64,000 nt of DNA from NCBI RefSeq assembly GCF_003028855.1, contig NZ_CP028324.1:1488001-1552000 (forward strand), in the 5' to 3' direction. Below, piece by piece: positions 9,860 through 20,848 of the stretch (positions are counted from its first letter, which is position 1; every line of letters begins with the position of its first letter). The notes under the pieces were generated by a model. It worked only from the letters and a program-made list of their open reading frames with translations, did not search any database and was not told the origin of the DNA. The position numbers were made by a program, and so were the translations under genes. Source of the stretch: Pseudoduganella armeniaca. Lineage in GTDB: Bacteria > Pseudomonadota > Gammaproteobacteria > Burkholderiales > Burkholderiaceae_D.

Positions 9860-10540
9860 TCAGGCGCGCTTGCGGCGCCAGGCCAGCAGGCCGAGGCCGG
9901 CCGCGAACATGGCGTAGGTGGTGGGTTCAGGCACTGCCGATACCAGGCGCAGGCTGGTCAGCTCGCCCTTGGCTTTAATCGAGACATACGGGCCGTACGT
10001 CGTGTAATGATAAGTCGCGACGCCGGTTGCTGCGCTGATGAACGCTGGCGCATCGCGTAACGCAATACTCGTTAGCGTATCCGTGTTCTGGCTGCCGAAC
10101 TGAATGTCGACGCCTTCCGAAAAATCGCTGAAAACGGTATTACTAAATGCCAGGCTGTCGGGACCGGTGCTGCCGCTGGCGATATCGCTGATATTCACAG
10201 CGCCGATCTGGCGCGTAGTGAACCGTAATCCCTGGGAAAACGTCGCGCTCACCGATACGTCCCCGGAATACGAGGCTGAATGCCAGTAGTCGTACTGGTA
10301 CTCATACGCGGGTGCCCACGCCGTATCGAAGCTGAATCGACCGCTGAACGTATCGCCCAGAGCGACAGTTCCGCCAGGCAGTACAGCCTGTTGCAGAGGA
10401 TTGATCTGGTAACCGACGAAGACGAATTCGTTCAGTTCGGTAACAGTTGCGGTGTATTCGTACGTATAGCGTTCTGCATGCGCGCTAATGGAAAGCGCTG
10501 CCGCGCATGCAGTGACGATCAGCTTCTTCATGACATCCAT
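9860..10540 (-). CDS. PEP-CTERM sorting domain protein (paralogue of 52317-53015)
   Basis: 226 residues: signal peptide MKKLIVTACAAALSISAHA, a beta-rich body beginning ERYTYEYTATVTELNEF, and a PEP-CTERM tail VPEPTTYAMFAAGLGLLAW plus RRKRA. The body resembles the protein at 52317-53015, which starts EVRTYEYTAVVGSINEF and shares the LGDT(F/V)xGRFS(F/I)DT and xGSGxDxL blocks. Function unknown. The start may be this ATG or the next one at 10531 (MKKL); neither has a strong ribosome site. Confidence 0.85.
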   Translation of the reverse strand: MDVMKKLIVTACAAALSISAHAERYTYEYTATVTELNEFVFVGYQINPLQQAVLPGGTVALGDTFSGRFSFDTAWAPAYEYQYDYWHSASYSGDVSVSATFSQGLRFTTRQIGAVNISDIASGSTGPDSLAFSNTVFSDFSEGVDIQFGSQNTDTLTSIALRDAPAFISAATGVATYHYTTYGPYVSIKAKGELTSLRLVSAVPEPTTYAMFAAGLGLLAWRRKRA

Positions 10541-10678
10541 TGTATGTATTGTGGTGATGTTAAGTTTATCACAGTCGATGTCATTCTATAAAGCGGACCG
10601 CCAGGCTGTTGCCCAATGTCCGCTCCGGAATACATCTTCTTGCTCGCTGATCTGGTGCGCTGTGCTGACGATGCCGAC

Positions 10679-11131
10679 TTACTCCTGCCGCACCCAAGTC
10701 TGCGACCGCCCCAGCATCGGCACGCCAATATACCCGCGCACATCGAGCTTCTTGCCGTCGTCGGCCAGCTTCATCTTGCTCTTGTAGACCTTGCCGTTTT
10801 CCGGATCGAGAATGGTACCGCCGTTGAACTCGTCGCCATCCTTCTTCATGCCGTTGATGATATTCAGGCCGATCAGCGGCTTGCCCTTGTCGGCACCTTC
10901 GCACTTGTCGCACACAGGATTCTGCTCCTGGTCCGGCGCGCGGAACAGCTTTTCGATGCGGCCCTGCAGCACGCCATTGGCTTCGCTGATGCGGATTTCC
11001 GCCTTCGGCTTGCCGGTCTTGTCGTCGATGTTCTTCCACAGGCCGACGGGGCTGGCGTTGTCGGCAAAGGCGGGCAGGGTGGCGGCGCCGAATGCGGCGC
11101 CGATGAGGGCGGCAAAAATGAATGGACGCAT
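10679..11131 (-). CDS. DUF2147 domain-containing secreted protein
   Basis: 150 residues with a signal peptide (MRPFIFAALIGAAFGAATLPAFA) and the DUF2147 lipocalin-like body: SPVGLWKNIDDKTGKPKAEI, CDKCEGADKGKPLIGL with a CxxC pair, and GGTILDPENGKVYKSKMKL then DVRGYIGVPMLGRSQTW. Likely periplasmic; the family ligand is unknown. ATG at 11131 is followed by the typical signal sequence. Confidence 0.9.
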   Translation of the reverse strand: MRPFIFAALIGAAFGAATLPAFADNASPVGLWKNIDDKTGKPKAEIRISEANGVLQGRIEKLFRAPDQEQNPVCDKCEGADKGKPLIGLNIINGMKKDGDEFNGGTILDPENGKVYKSKMKLADDGKKLDVRGYIGVPMLGRSQTWVRQE

Positions 11132-11212
11132 GGGTATCTCCTTTTATAGTTGGAGAGTCCAGTGTAGCGCACGGTCGTGCTGGAAAATTCGTGGACACGC
11201 TCTAATGAAAAA

Positions 11213-11245
11213 CGCCGGCCCAGGTCAACCGGGGCCGGCGCTTTT
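11213..11245 (-). terminator. Rho-independent terminator of valS
   Basis: The stem GCCGGCCC / GGGCCGGC is flanked by A-runs and T-runs, so it can act on either strand. On the minus strand it lies 20 bases past the valS stop with a trailing TTTTT. Confidence 0.8.
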
Positions 11246-11264
11246 TATGGCACTGCGACGCTGA

Positions 11265-14063
11265 TTACGCCGCCGGCAGCTTGCCGAACTGCTCGCGCAG
11301 CTTGTCCAGGGTCGCCGTAAAGGTGGCGACGCGCTCCTTCTCCTGCGCCACCACGGCTGCCGGGGCACGCGCGACGAAGCTCTCCGACGACAGCTTGCCC
11401 GATGCCTTGGCGATCTCGCCTTCCAGGCGCGCGATCTCCTTCGACAGGCGCTCGCGCTCGGCCTTGACGTCGATCTCCACCTTCAGCATCAGCTTTGTGG
11501 TGCCGACGACCGACACGGCGGCCGGCGATTCCGGCAGCGCGTCGACGATCTGCACTTCCGACAGCTTGCCCAGCAGCTGCACGTACGGTGCGAACGCCGC
11601 GATCTTGTCCTTGTCAGCACCCGTGGCCTCGACGATCAGCGGCACGCGCACCGACGGCGACAGCTTCATCTCGCCACGCAGGTTACGCGTCGCATCGGTC
11701 AGGCCCTTCAGCTCGGCGATCCACGCTTCCGCCTGCGGATCGATGGCCGCTTCGTTCGGCAGCGGGTAAGGCTGCGTCATGATCGACTTGCCTTCCGCGT
11801 CCTTGCCAGCCAGCGGCGCGACGGTCTGCCACAGCTGCTCGGTGACGAACGGGATGATCGGGTGCGCCAGGCGCAGCACCACTTCCAGCACGCGCAAGAG
11901 CGTGTTGCGGGTGGCGCGCTGCTGGCCTTCCGTGCCTTGCTGGACCTGCACCTTGGCCAGTTCCAGGTACCAGTCGCAGTACTCGTCCCACACGAACTTG
12001 TAGATCGCGGCGGCGATATTGTCGAAGCGGTAGTCGGCAAAGCCCTTTGCCACTTCCTGCTCGGTGCGATTGAGCAGCGAGACGATCCACTTGTCGGCCG
12101 GCGACAGGTCGGCATCGCTGGCGCTGCAGTCCTTGCCTTCCGTGTTCATCAGCACGAAGCGGGTAGCGTTCCACAGCTTGTTGCAGAAGTTGCGGTAGCC
12201 TTCGGCGCGGCCCAGGTCGAAGTTGATGTTGCGGCCCAGCGAGGCGTAGCTGGCCATCGTGAAGCGCACGGCGTCCGTGCCGTAGGCCGCGATCCCTTCC
12301 GGGAATTCCTTGCGCGTGGCTTTCTCGATCTTCTCGGCCGCCTTCGGGTTCATCAGGCCGGTGGTGCGTTTTTCCACCAGCGCGTCGATGCCGATGCCGT
12401 CGATCAGGTCGATCGGGTCGAGCGTGTTGCCCTTCGACTTCGACATCTTCTGGCCCTGCGAGTCGCGCACCAGGCCGTGCACGTACACGGTCTCGAACGG
12501 CACCTTGCCGGTGAAGTGCGCCGTCATCATGACCATCCGGGCGACCCAGAAGAAGATGATGTCGAAGCCCGTTACCAGCACGGACGACGGCAGGAACGCC
12601 TTCAGGTCCGGCGTTTCTTCAGGCCAGCCCAGCGTGGAGAAGGGCACCAGCGCGGACGAGAACCAGGTGTCCAGCACATCGTTGTCGCGCGTGAGCGCGC
12701 CGGTGCTGCCGGCGGCCTGCTGCTTGGCCAGCGCTTCCTCTTCCGTGCGCGCGACGAAGATGTTGCCTTGCTCGTCGTACCACGCCGGGATCTGGTGGCC
12801 CCACCACAGCTGGCGCGAGATGCACCAGTCCTGGATATTGTTGAGCCACTGGTTGTAGGTGGTGGTCCAGTTCTCCGGCACGAACTTGATCTCGCCCGAC
12901 GACACCTTCTCCAGCGCCACTTCGGCGATCGACTTGCCCGGGTTGAACGTCCCTTCCGGCGCTGGTTTGCTCATGGCGACGAACCACTGGTCCGTCAGCA
13001 TCGGTTCGATGACGACGCCGGTGCGGTCGCCGCGCGGCACCATCAGCTTGTGCGGCTTGACCTGCTCCAGCAGGCCTTGCGCTTCCAGGTCGGCCACGAT
13101 CTGCTTGCGGGCGGCGAAGCGGTCCATGCCGCGATAGGCTGCCGGCGCCTCGTCGCTGATCTTCGCGTCCAGGGTCAGGATCGATGGCATGTCCAGCTTG
13201 TGGCGCTGGCCGACGGCGTAGTCGTTGAAGTCGTGCGCCGGCGTGATCTTCACGCAGCCCGTGCCGAAGGCCTTGTCGACGTACGAGTCGGCGATGATCG
13301 GGATCTCGCGGCCCACCAGCGGCAGCGTCAGCATCTTGCCGACCAGCGCTTCATAGCGCTCGTCGGTCGGGTCGACGGCCACGGCCACGTCGCCCAGCAT
13401 CGTTTCGGGACGGGTGGTGGCCACCGTCAGCGTGCCGCTGCCGTCTGCCAGCGGATACTTGATGTACCACATCGAGCCGTCTTCTTCTTCCGACACCACT
13501 TCGAGGTCGGAGACGGCGGTGCCCAGCACGGGGTCCCAGTTGACCAGGCGCTTGCCGCGGTAGATCAGGCCTTGTTCGTACAGGCGCACGAACACCTCGG
13601 CCACGGTCTTCGAACGCGGTGCGTCCATCGTGAAGTATTCGCGGTCCCAGTCGGCCGAAGCGCCCAGGCGGCGCATCTGGCCGGTGATCGTGGAGCCGGA
13701 TTTTTCCTTCCACTCCCATACCTTCTCGACGAACTTCTCGCGGCCCAGGTCATGGCGCGAGATCTTCTGCGCGTCCAGCTGGCGCTCGACGACGATCTGC
13801 GTGGCGATGCCGGCGTGGTCGGTGCCGGGAATCCAGGCGGTGTTATGACCCAGCATGCGGTGATAGCGCGTCAGGCCATCCATGATGGTCTGGTTGAAGG
13901 CGTGGCCCATGTGCAGCGTGCCGGTGACGTTCGGCGGCGGCAGCTGGATGCTGAAGGCAGGCTTGGAGAGGTCCATCGAAGCGGCGAAGTACCCGCGCTT
14001 CTCCCACTCGCCGCGCCAGAACTGTTCAATGTCGGCAGGCTCGAAAGACTTGGCTAATTCCAT
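11265..14063 (-). CDS. valS: Valyl-tRNA synthetase
   Basis: 932 residues of a class I aminoacyl-tRNA synthetase. The HIGH-type motif is HMGH in PPPNVTGTLHMGHAFNQT; the KMSKS loop is GQKMSKSKGNTLDP; the editing (CP1) domain lies between, with TTRPETMLGDVAVAV. The C-terminal coiled coil (ERERLSKEIARLEGEIAKA) is complete. It charges tRNA-Val in the cytoplasm. It is a single-gene unit closed by its own terminator. Confidence 0.97.
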   Translation of the reverse strand: MELAKSFEPADIEQFWRGEWEKRGYFAASMDLSKPAFSIQLPPPNVTGTLHMGHAFNQTIMDGLTRYHRMLGHNTAWIPGTDHAGIATQIVVERQLDAQKISRHDLGREKFVEKVWEWKEKSGSTITGQMRRLGASADWDREYFTMDAPRSKTVAEVFVRLYEQGLIYRGKRLVNWDPVLGTAVSDLEVVSEEEDGSMWYIKYPLADGSGTLTVATTRPETMLGDVAVAVDPTDERYEALVGKMLTLPLVGREIPIIADSYVDKAFGTGCVKITPAHDFNDYAVGQRHKLDMPSILTLDAKISDEAPAAYRGMDRFAARKQIVADLEAQGLLEQVKPHKLMVPRGDRTGVVIEPMLTDQWFVAMSKPAPEGTFNPGKSIAEVALEKVSSGEIKFVPENWTTTYNQWLNNIQDWCISRQLWWGHQIPAWYDEQGNIFVARTEEEALAKQQAAGSTGALTRDNDVLDTWFSSALVPFSTLGWPEETPDLKAFLPSSVLVTGFDIIFFWVARMVMMTAHFTGKVPFETVYVHGLVRDSQGQKMSKSKGNTLDPIDLIDGIGIDALVEKRTTGLMNPKAAEKIEKATRKEFPEGIAAYGTDAVRFTMASYASLGRNINFDLGRAEGYRNFCNKLWNATRFVLMNTEGKDCSASDADLSPADKWIVSLLNRTEQEVAKGFADYRFDNIAAAIYKFVWDEYCDWYLELAKVQVQQGTEGQQRATRNTLLRVLEVVLRLAHPIIPFVTEQLWQTVAPLAGKDAEGKSIMTQPYPLPNEAAIDPQAEAWIAELKGLTDATRNLRGEMKLSPSVRVPLIVEATGADKDKIAAFAPYVQLLGKLSEVQIVDALPESPAAVSVVGTTKLMLKVEIDVKAERERLSKEIARLEGEIAKASGKLSSESFVARAPAAVVAQEKERVATFTATLDKLREQFGKLPAA

Positions 14064-14141
14064 GATCTGGGAAAGGTAATTTGGCGAAAACGACCATTAT
14101 AAGGGAGCGGGGGCCGTCGTGGCCCGGCCGTCCCGGCAGGG

Positions 14142-14771
14142 TCAGCGCGGCGCCGCCGCGCATTCGGCGCTCCACGCCACCAGTTCGTTGCGCGACTTGC
14201 GCACGGCGATGCGGGCCGTGCCGCCGATATCGTTCTCGAACACCAGCACGGGCAGGCCGGCCTTGGCCCGGTCCAGGCCCGCCAGCCGGAAGCCGCGCGA
14301 GCGCACTGGCGCGCATTGCGTGTTCCCGGTCATCAGCAGGCGCGCATTGTTGAGCAGGGTAGGGTGCTGCTGGATCAGCACCAGGATGTCCATCTCGGCC
14401 AGCGGCGCCAGCAGCCGCACCGGCGTCTCGGGCTGCGCCTCGCACTGCGGGCCGTGGTGCACCCACACCAGCTGCTGGGACTCGCGTTCGCTCCAGCGCT
14501 TCGTCTTGACGTCATAGTCGAACACGCCGCGCGGCTGCCGGCACAGCGGCAGCACCAGGCGCTGCGCCGGACCATCCACGGTGGCGCTGACGCGGCGGTT
14601 CCTGCGCTCGCCGCTGACGGTGAACTGCGGCCGCAGCAGGCCAGCCGTGGTGGGATGGGCCGCCGCATAGTATTCGAAGAACGAGGCCTGTTCCTTGTCC
14701 GTGACGGCCGGCGTTGCCGCTGCCGTTACTGCCGCCGTCATCATCGCCATCGCCAGGCACTTGTTGCGCAT
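14142..14771 (-). CDS. Small secreted protein of unknown function
   Basis: 209 residues with a signal-like N-terminus (MRNKCLAMAMMTAAVTAAATPA) preceded by a strong GGAGGA ribosome site at the ATG of 14771. The body has two possible disulfide cysteines (LPLCRQPRG and the C-terminal AECAAAPR) and no family that I recognise. The open frame runs upstream to 15131, but that would cross the TPP riboswitch and is rejected. It lies between valS and the thiamine operon and is transcribed toward valS. Confidence 0.7.
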   Translation of the reverse strand: MRNKCLAMAMMTAAVTAAATPAVTDKEQASFFEYYAAAHPTTAGLLRPQFTVSGERRNRRVSATVDGPAQRLVLPLCRQPRGVFDYDVKTKRWSERESQQLVWVHHGPQCEAQPETPVRLLAPLAEMDILVLIQQHPTLLNNARLLMTGNTQCAPVRSRGFRLAGLDRAKAGLPVLVFENDIGGTARIAVRKSRNELVAWSAECAAAPR

Positions 14772-14893
14772 CGATCCTCCACACTGTCGCGGCCTGGCCG
14801 CACCGGCGAAATTATAGGCGCTGTTGCGCTTTTCATATGGTGCGCTTTGCCGCATAATGGCGGCGCTGACGGCGGGCCAACGCCGTCTGCATA

Positions 14894-14977
14894 CGCTAGG
14901 GGTCCTGCGCATGGCGACATGCGCGGGTGAGAAATACCCTCCGAACCTGATCTGGATAATGCCAGCGAAGGGAAGCT
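14894..14977 (+). ncRNA. TPP riboswitch (THI element)
   Basis: The THI-box signatures are present in order: CTAGGGGTCCTGCGC, then GGGTGAGAAATACCCTCC, then GAACCTGATCTGGATAATGC and CAGCGAAGGGAAGC. This aptamer binds thiamine pyrophosphate and represses the genes after it. It ends about 75 bases before thiC, leaving room for an expression platform that could hide the AAGGAG ribosome site of thiC. Confidence 0.95.
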
Positions 14978-15051
14978 TTTGGATCCGCCACACCCGAGGT
15001 GTATGCGCGTCCCGACTCCTTTGCTGGCTCCTGTAGCCGCCAAGGAGCCAA

Positions 15052-16932
<1,881 letters not shown>

Positions 16933-16948
16933 GGAAGGCGCAAAGCAA

Positions 16949-17152
16949 ATGATCGAGATCGAAGTCAATGGCGCGCCGCGCCAGGTCGAGCCGGGCCACA
17001 CCCTGCACGACCTGGTGGCGGCGCTGCAGCTGGAAGGCCAGGCGCTGGCGCTGGCCGTCAACCGTGCCGTGGTGCCGCGCCAGCGCTGGCGCGAGGTCGC
17101 GCTGCAAGGTGCGGACCGGGTGGACATCGTGCGCGCCATCGGCGGCGGCTGA
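16949..17152 (+). CDS. thiS: Sulfur carrier protein ThiS
   Basis: 67-residue ubiquitin-like protein (MIEIEVNGAPRQVEPGHTLHDL...) ending in the essential Gly-Gly as AIGGG. The C-terminal thiocarboxylate of ThiS donates sulfur to the thiazole ring made by ThiG. The start at 16949 lies 16 bases after thiC; thiG begins 14 bases after its stop. Confidence 0.93.
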   Translation: MIEIEVNGAPRQVEPGHTLHDLVAALQLEGQALALAVNRAVVPRQRWREVALQGADRVDIVRAIGGG

Positions 17153-17166
17153 GCAAGGAGAACGGA

Positions 17167-17973
17167 ATGAACGACAAGATGAACGATAAAGACAGCAACC
17201 TGCTGACCATCGCAGGGAAACAGTACAACTCGCGCCTGCTGGTGGGCAGCGGCAAGTACAAGGACCTGGAGCAGACCCGTGCCGCCACCGATGCGGCCGG
17301 CGCGGAAATCATCACGGTGGCGATCCGCCGCGTCAACATCGGCCAGGACCCGAACGCCCCGAGCCTGCTGGACGTGCTGCCGCCGTCCGAGTACACCATC
17401 CTGCCCAATACGGCGGGCTGCTACAACGCCAAGGACGCCGTGTACACGTTGCAGCTGGCGCGCGAACTGCTGAACGGCCACAAGCTGGTGAAACTGGAAG
17501 TGCTGGGCGACGAGAAGACACTGTTTCCCAACATGCCCGAGACGCTGGTGGCGGCCAAGGAACTGGTCAAGGACGGCTTCGACGTGATGGTCTATTGCAG
17601 CGACGATCCGATCCAGGCGCGCATGCTGGAGGACATCGGCTGCGTGGCCGTGATGCCGCTGGCATCGCTGATCGGCTCCGGCATGGGCATTTTGAATCCC
17701 TGGAACCTGTCGCTGATCATCGAGCAGGCGCGCGTGCCGGTGCTGGTCGATGCGGGTGTCGGCACCGCGTCGGATGCGGCCATCGCGATGGAGCTGGGCT
17801 GCGACGGCGTGCTGATGAACACCGCCATCGCCGCCGCGCAGGACCCGGTGCGGATGGCACGCGCCATGCGCCTGGCCGTGCTGGCGGGGCGCGAGGCCTA
17901 CCTGGCCGGGCGCATGCCGCGCCGCTTCGCCGCGTCGCCGTCGTCGCCGATGGCTGGACGGATCGCGGCGTGA
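17167..17973 (+). CDS. thiG: Thiazole synthase ThiG
   Basis: 268-residue TIM-barrel enzyme. It condenses deoxyxylulose phosphate (made by Dxs, also in this window), dehydroglycine and ThiS thiocarboxylate. Visible: LLVGSGKYKDLEQT, the Schiff-base lysine in LVKLEVLGDEKTLFPN, and the phosphate-binding VDAGVGTASDAAIAMELG. The dehydroglycine supplier (ThiO or ThiH) is not in the operon. The short C-terminal tail PRRFAASPSSPMAG is normal for the group. Confidence 0.96.
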   Translation: MNDKMNDKDSNLLTIAGKQYNSRLLVGSGKYKDLEQTRAATDAAGAEIITVAIRRVNIGQDPNAPSLLDVLPPSEYTILPNTAGCYNAKDAVYTLQLARELLNGHKLVKLEVLGDEKTLFPNMPETLVAAKELVKDGFDVMVYCSDDPIQARMLEDIGCVAVMPLASLIGSGMGILNPWNLSLIIEQARVPVLVDAGVGTASDAAIAMELGCDGVLMNTAIAAAQDPVRMARAMRLAVLAGREAYLAGRMPRRFAASPSSPMAGRIAA

Positions 17974-17975
17974 CG

Positions 17976-18746
17976 ATGCGCGCCTGCGTGCTGGTGTTTG
18001 CCGGTTCCGACCCCTCGGCCGGCGCCGGCATCGCCGCCGACGTGCAGGCCATCGCGGCGGCGGGCGCGCACCCGCTGGCTGTCGTGACGGCACTGACGGT
18101 GCAGGACCACAACCGCGTCCACGAGGTCATTCCGGTAGCGCCGGAACTGGTGACGCGCCAGGCGCGGGCGCTGGTGGCGGCCTGCAATATCGGCGCTGTC
18201 AAGATCGGCATTCCGGGCAGCGCGGACAATGCTGCCGCCATCGCCGAGGTCATCGCGCAACTGCGCGCGCGGCAGCCCGCGCTGCCCGTCGTGCTGGACC
18301 CGGTGCTCGCCAGTGGCAACGGCGACAGCCTGGCACGTGGCAATGCGGTGGCGGCGCTGGCGCCGCTGCTGCCGCTGGCAACGGTGATTACGCCGAACGG
18401 ACCGGAAGCGGCCGCGCTGGCGACGCAGCACGGCGGCCCCGCCGCGGATCATGCGGCAACGTTGCGCGCTCTGGGTTGCGAACATGTGCTGGTCACAGGC
18501 GGCCACGGTGGCGGCGACGAAGTCGTCAACCGCTGGCAGGGTCCTGCCCAACGGCAGGACTGGTCGTGGCCGCGCCTGGCCGGTGAATTCCATGGCAGCG
18601 GCTGCACGCTGGCTGCCGCGCTGGCGGGACTGCTGGCGCAGAACGTGCCGATGGCGCAGGCACTGGCGCGGGCGCAGGCCTACACGCACGCCGCGCTGTC
18701 CAGCGCCTATGCGATCGGACCCGGCCAGCGCATGCCGCTGCGCTGA
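17976..18746 (+). CDS. thiD: Hydroxymethylpyrimidine (phosphate) kinase ThiD
   Basis: 256-residue ribokinase-fold kinase: VLVFAGSDPSAGAGIAADVQ at the N-terminus, the VLDPVLASGNGDSL block, TPNGPEAAAL and the anion-hole / catalytic motif EFHGSGCTLAAALA. It phosphorylates HMP-P to HMP-PP for ThiE. The sequence is more divergent than typical ThiD (SAGAG rather than SGGAG). The ATG at 17976 is two bases after the thiG stop. Confidence 0.88.
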   Translation: MRACVLVFAGSDPSAGAGIAADVQAIAAAGAHPLAVVTALTVQDHNRVHEVIPVAPELVTRQARALVAACNIGAVKIGIPGSADNAAAIAEVIAQLRARQPALPVVLDPVLASGNGDSLARGNAVAALAPLLPLATVITPNGPEAAALATQHGGPAADHAATLRALGCEHVLVTGGHGGGDEVVNRWQGPAQRQDWSWPRLAGEFHGSGCTLAAALAGLLAQNVPMAQALARAQAYTHAALSSAYAIGPGQRMPLR

Positions 18747-18768
18747 CCATTCTTCGAGAGGAACCAAT

Positions 18769-19410
18769 ATGAACACACGATTTCGCGGCCTGTACCTGGT
18801 GACGCCCGACTGGGACGACACCGACCGGCTGCTGGCGGCCAGCGCCGAGGCCCTGGCGGCCGGCGCCGCGCTGCTGCAGTACCGCCACAAGTTCGCTTCG
18901 CCCGAGCTGCGCGTGGAGCAGGCCTCGGCACTGCTGGCGCTGTGCCGGCGCCATGGCGTGCCGTTCATCGTCAACGACCACGTCGACCTGTGCCTGGAAC
19001 TGGGCGCGGACGGCGTGCACGTGGGCGGCCTCGATGCCAGCGTCGCCACGGTGCGCGCCGCCGTCGGGCCGGACCGGATCGTCGGCGCTTCCTGCTACGG
19101 CCAATTGCCGCTGGCGCTCGATGCCCAGGCCACTGGCGCCAGCTATGTCGCGTTTGGCGGCTTCTACCCGTCGCGCGTGAAGAAATACGCGGTGACGACG
19201 AAGCTGGCCATCATCGAGGACGCCCGCGCGGCGGGCCTGACCTTGCCCACCGTCGTCATCGGCGGCATGACGCCGGAGAACGCGGCACCGCTGGTCGAGG
19301 CGGGCGCGGACATGGTGGCGGCCATTAGCAGCATCTACTTCGCCGACTACCGCGCTGGCGACGTGGCTGCGGCCGCGCAGGCGTTCACGGGGCTGTTCGG
19401 CAACAGATAG
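18769..19410 (+). CDS. thiE: Thiamine phosphate synthase ThiE
   Basis: 213-residue TIM-barrel enzyme joining HMP-PP and thiazole phosphate. Motifs: LYLVTPDW, LLQYRHK, PFIVNDHVDLCLELGADGVHVG, GASCYGQ, YVAFGGFYPSRVKKYA and VIGGMTPENAAPLVEAGADM. The diphosphate-binding residues of these loops are intact. GAGAGGAAC precedes the ATG. Last gene of the thiamine unit. Confidence 0.95.
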   Translation: MNTRFRGLYLVTPDWDDTDRLLAASAEALAAGAALLQYRHKFASPELRVEQASALLALCRRHGVPFIVNDHVDLCLELGADGVHVGGLDASVATVRAAVGPDRIVGASCYGQLPLALDAQATGASYVAFGGFYPSRVKKYAVTTKLAIIEDARAAGLTLPTVVIGGMTPENAAPLVEAGADMVAAISSIYFADYRAGDVAAAAQAFTGLFGNR

Positions 19411-19472
19411 GGACTGGCGCGCCGGACGATGCGCTATATAATCGGCCCATCACCATTGCCGACTGCTCAGCC

Positions 19473-20102
19473 ATGACTCCACAAGCGACCGCCAAACGCC
19501 TGATCCTGATCGTCGACGACGACCAGCTGCTGGCGGAATTTCTCAGCGTGATCCTGCAGAACGCGGGCTACGAGACGATGCAGGCCCATTCGGCCGACCA
19601 CGCCCTGAAGCTGGTGGCCGAGCGCGAGCCGGACATGGCGCTGCTGGACATCCACATGCCCGGCATGTCCGGCCTGGAGCTGGCCAAGCAGCTCAATCGG
19701 GAGACGTCGGTGCCGTTCATGTTCCTGTCCGGCCGCGGCGATGCGGATGCGGGCAAGCAGGCCGCGGCCTACGGCGCGGTGGGTTTCGTCGTGAAACCCG
19801 TCGATGAAAAGCACCTGATGCCGGCTTTCGAGGCAGGCCTGGCGCGCGCCGACGAGATCCGCCAGTTGCGCCGCACGGAACTGAACTTGAACGCGGCGCT
19901 GGCGGCCGGCCGCGAGACCAGCCTGGCCGTGGGCCTCCTGATGTGCAAATTCCAGACCGACCGCAACACGGCCTTCGAGGTGCTGCGCGACCACGCCCGC
20001 TCCAGCCGCCGCAAGGTCAACGAAGTGGCCGACCAGCTGCTTACCGCGGAGGAAACATTAAACAGCCTGCATGCGGCTTTTTACGCACGGTCCAAGAAAT
20101 AA
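19473..20102 (+). CDS. Response regulator with C-terminal ANTAR RNA-binding domain
   Basis: 209 residues. The receiver domain (about 1-120) has the acidic pair in LIVDDDQ, phospho-acceptor D59 in LLDIHMPGMSG and lysine in VVKPVDE. The C-terminal part (about 135-195), ETSLAVGLLMCKFQTDRNTAFEVLRDHARSS..., has the three-helix pattern of ANTAR domains, which act by binding nascent RNA hairpins and stopping termination. No histidine kinase or NasS-like partner lies next to it, so input and target are unknown. Confidence 0.88.
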   Translation: MTPQATAKRLILIVDDDQLLAEFLSVILQNAGYETMQAHSADHALKLVAEREPDMALLDIHMPGMSGLELAKQLNRETSVPFMFLSGRGDADAGKQAAAYGAVGFVVKPVDEKHLMPAFEAGLARADEIRQLRRTELNLNAALAAGRETSLAVGLLMCKFQTDRNTAFEVLRDHARSSRRKVNEVADQLLTAEETLNSLHAAFYARSKK

Positions 20103-20314
20103 CCTTTCCATATTGCACTAAAACTGCGCTAAACTAGGTATGTTCGACGCGGCCCCTCCGCCGCGCGCCTCGACCAGCGGTCGCCCGTCCCCCGCGACCG
20201 CATCCATTTTCTTCGGCCCAGCTCCGCCGACCCGCATCCTGAATTCCATCGACCCCGCACATGCGGCGCATGGTTTCAGGCCACTGCACTTATCCGGATC
20301 GCGGAGTCAAACCC

Positions 20315-20716
20315 ATGAACATGACCGATGCCCTGGAGGCCAGCAAGCCTCTGCCCCCAGCACCTCGCCTGCTGCACATCGATGCCGACGACACGGCGGC
20401 ATTGATCCTCGCCACCTTGCTCGTCCCGGAAATCCACGTCCAGCGCGCCGCCTCGAAAGCGGAGGCGGACGCACTGCTGCGCCAGCACAGCTACGCGCTG
20501 ATCGTGCTGGACCCGGACCTGCCGGACGGCGACGGCCAGCACCTGATCCGCGAACTGCGCGAGCGCGATGTCCATACGCCGGTGCTGCTGTACTCGGCGC
20601 GCCAGCCCAGCCTGCACCACCAGGCACACGCGTTCCTGCCGAAACCCTGGACGTCGCCGCGCCAGCTGTGGCAGGCCACGTGCCGCCTGCTCGAAATGGA
20701 TCTCGTCGCCAGATGA
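20315..20716 (+). CDS. Stand-alone receiver-like protein
   Basis: 133 residues fitting a CheY-like receiver: acidic cluster HIDADDTA, probable phospho-acceptor D66 in LIVLDPDLPDGDG, Ser/Thr-type switch in VLLYSARQ and lysine in FLPKPW. No output domain. The usual LxDxxMP loop is replaced by LDPDLPDGDG, common in divergent receivers. ATG at 20315 (MNMTDALEASK) is chosen; an in-frame ATG at 20261 adds 18 low-similarity residues. It may act with the ANTAR regulator just upstream. Confidence 0.75.
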   Translation: MNMTDALEASKPLPPAPRLLHIDADDTAALILATLLVPEIHVQRAASKAEADALLRQHSYALIVLDPDLPDGDGQHLIRELRERDVHTPVLLYSARQPSLHHQAHAFLPKPWTSPRQLWQATCRLLEMDLVAR

Positions 20717-20775
20717 CACCGGGTACAGGCATCGTTCTTGGGGTCTCCCGACCCAAGAATGGTGCCTGTTCCCAA
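20715..20775. repeat. Long imperfect hairpin of the GGTGCCTGTCCC family
   Basis: ACACCGGGTACAGGCATCGT...TTCTTGGGGTC / GACCCAAGAATGGTGCCTGTTCC forms a long imperfect stem. It covers the 3' end of the receiver gene and the gap to adhC. The same GGTGCCTGT(C/T)CC end is found at 24341-24391 and 34886-34938. Confidence 0.7.
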
Positions 20776-20848
20776 GGGTTTCCGGCCTGTCTCCTCGGGT
20801 CTGATTTGCTATCATGCCGCTTTATCACATCACTCACTGGACATTGCG

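Noticed and set aside
11862..14057. A 731-codon open frame antisense to valS
   Set aside because: In high-GC genomes the strand opposite a real gene is often free of stops. The translated product is rich in Arg, His, Val and Gln with no motif, while valS on the other strand is complete.
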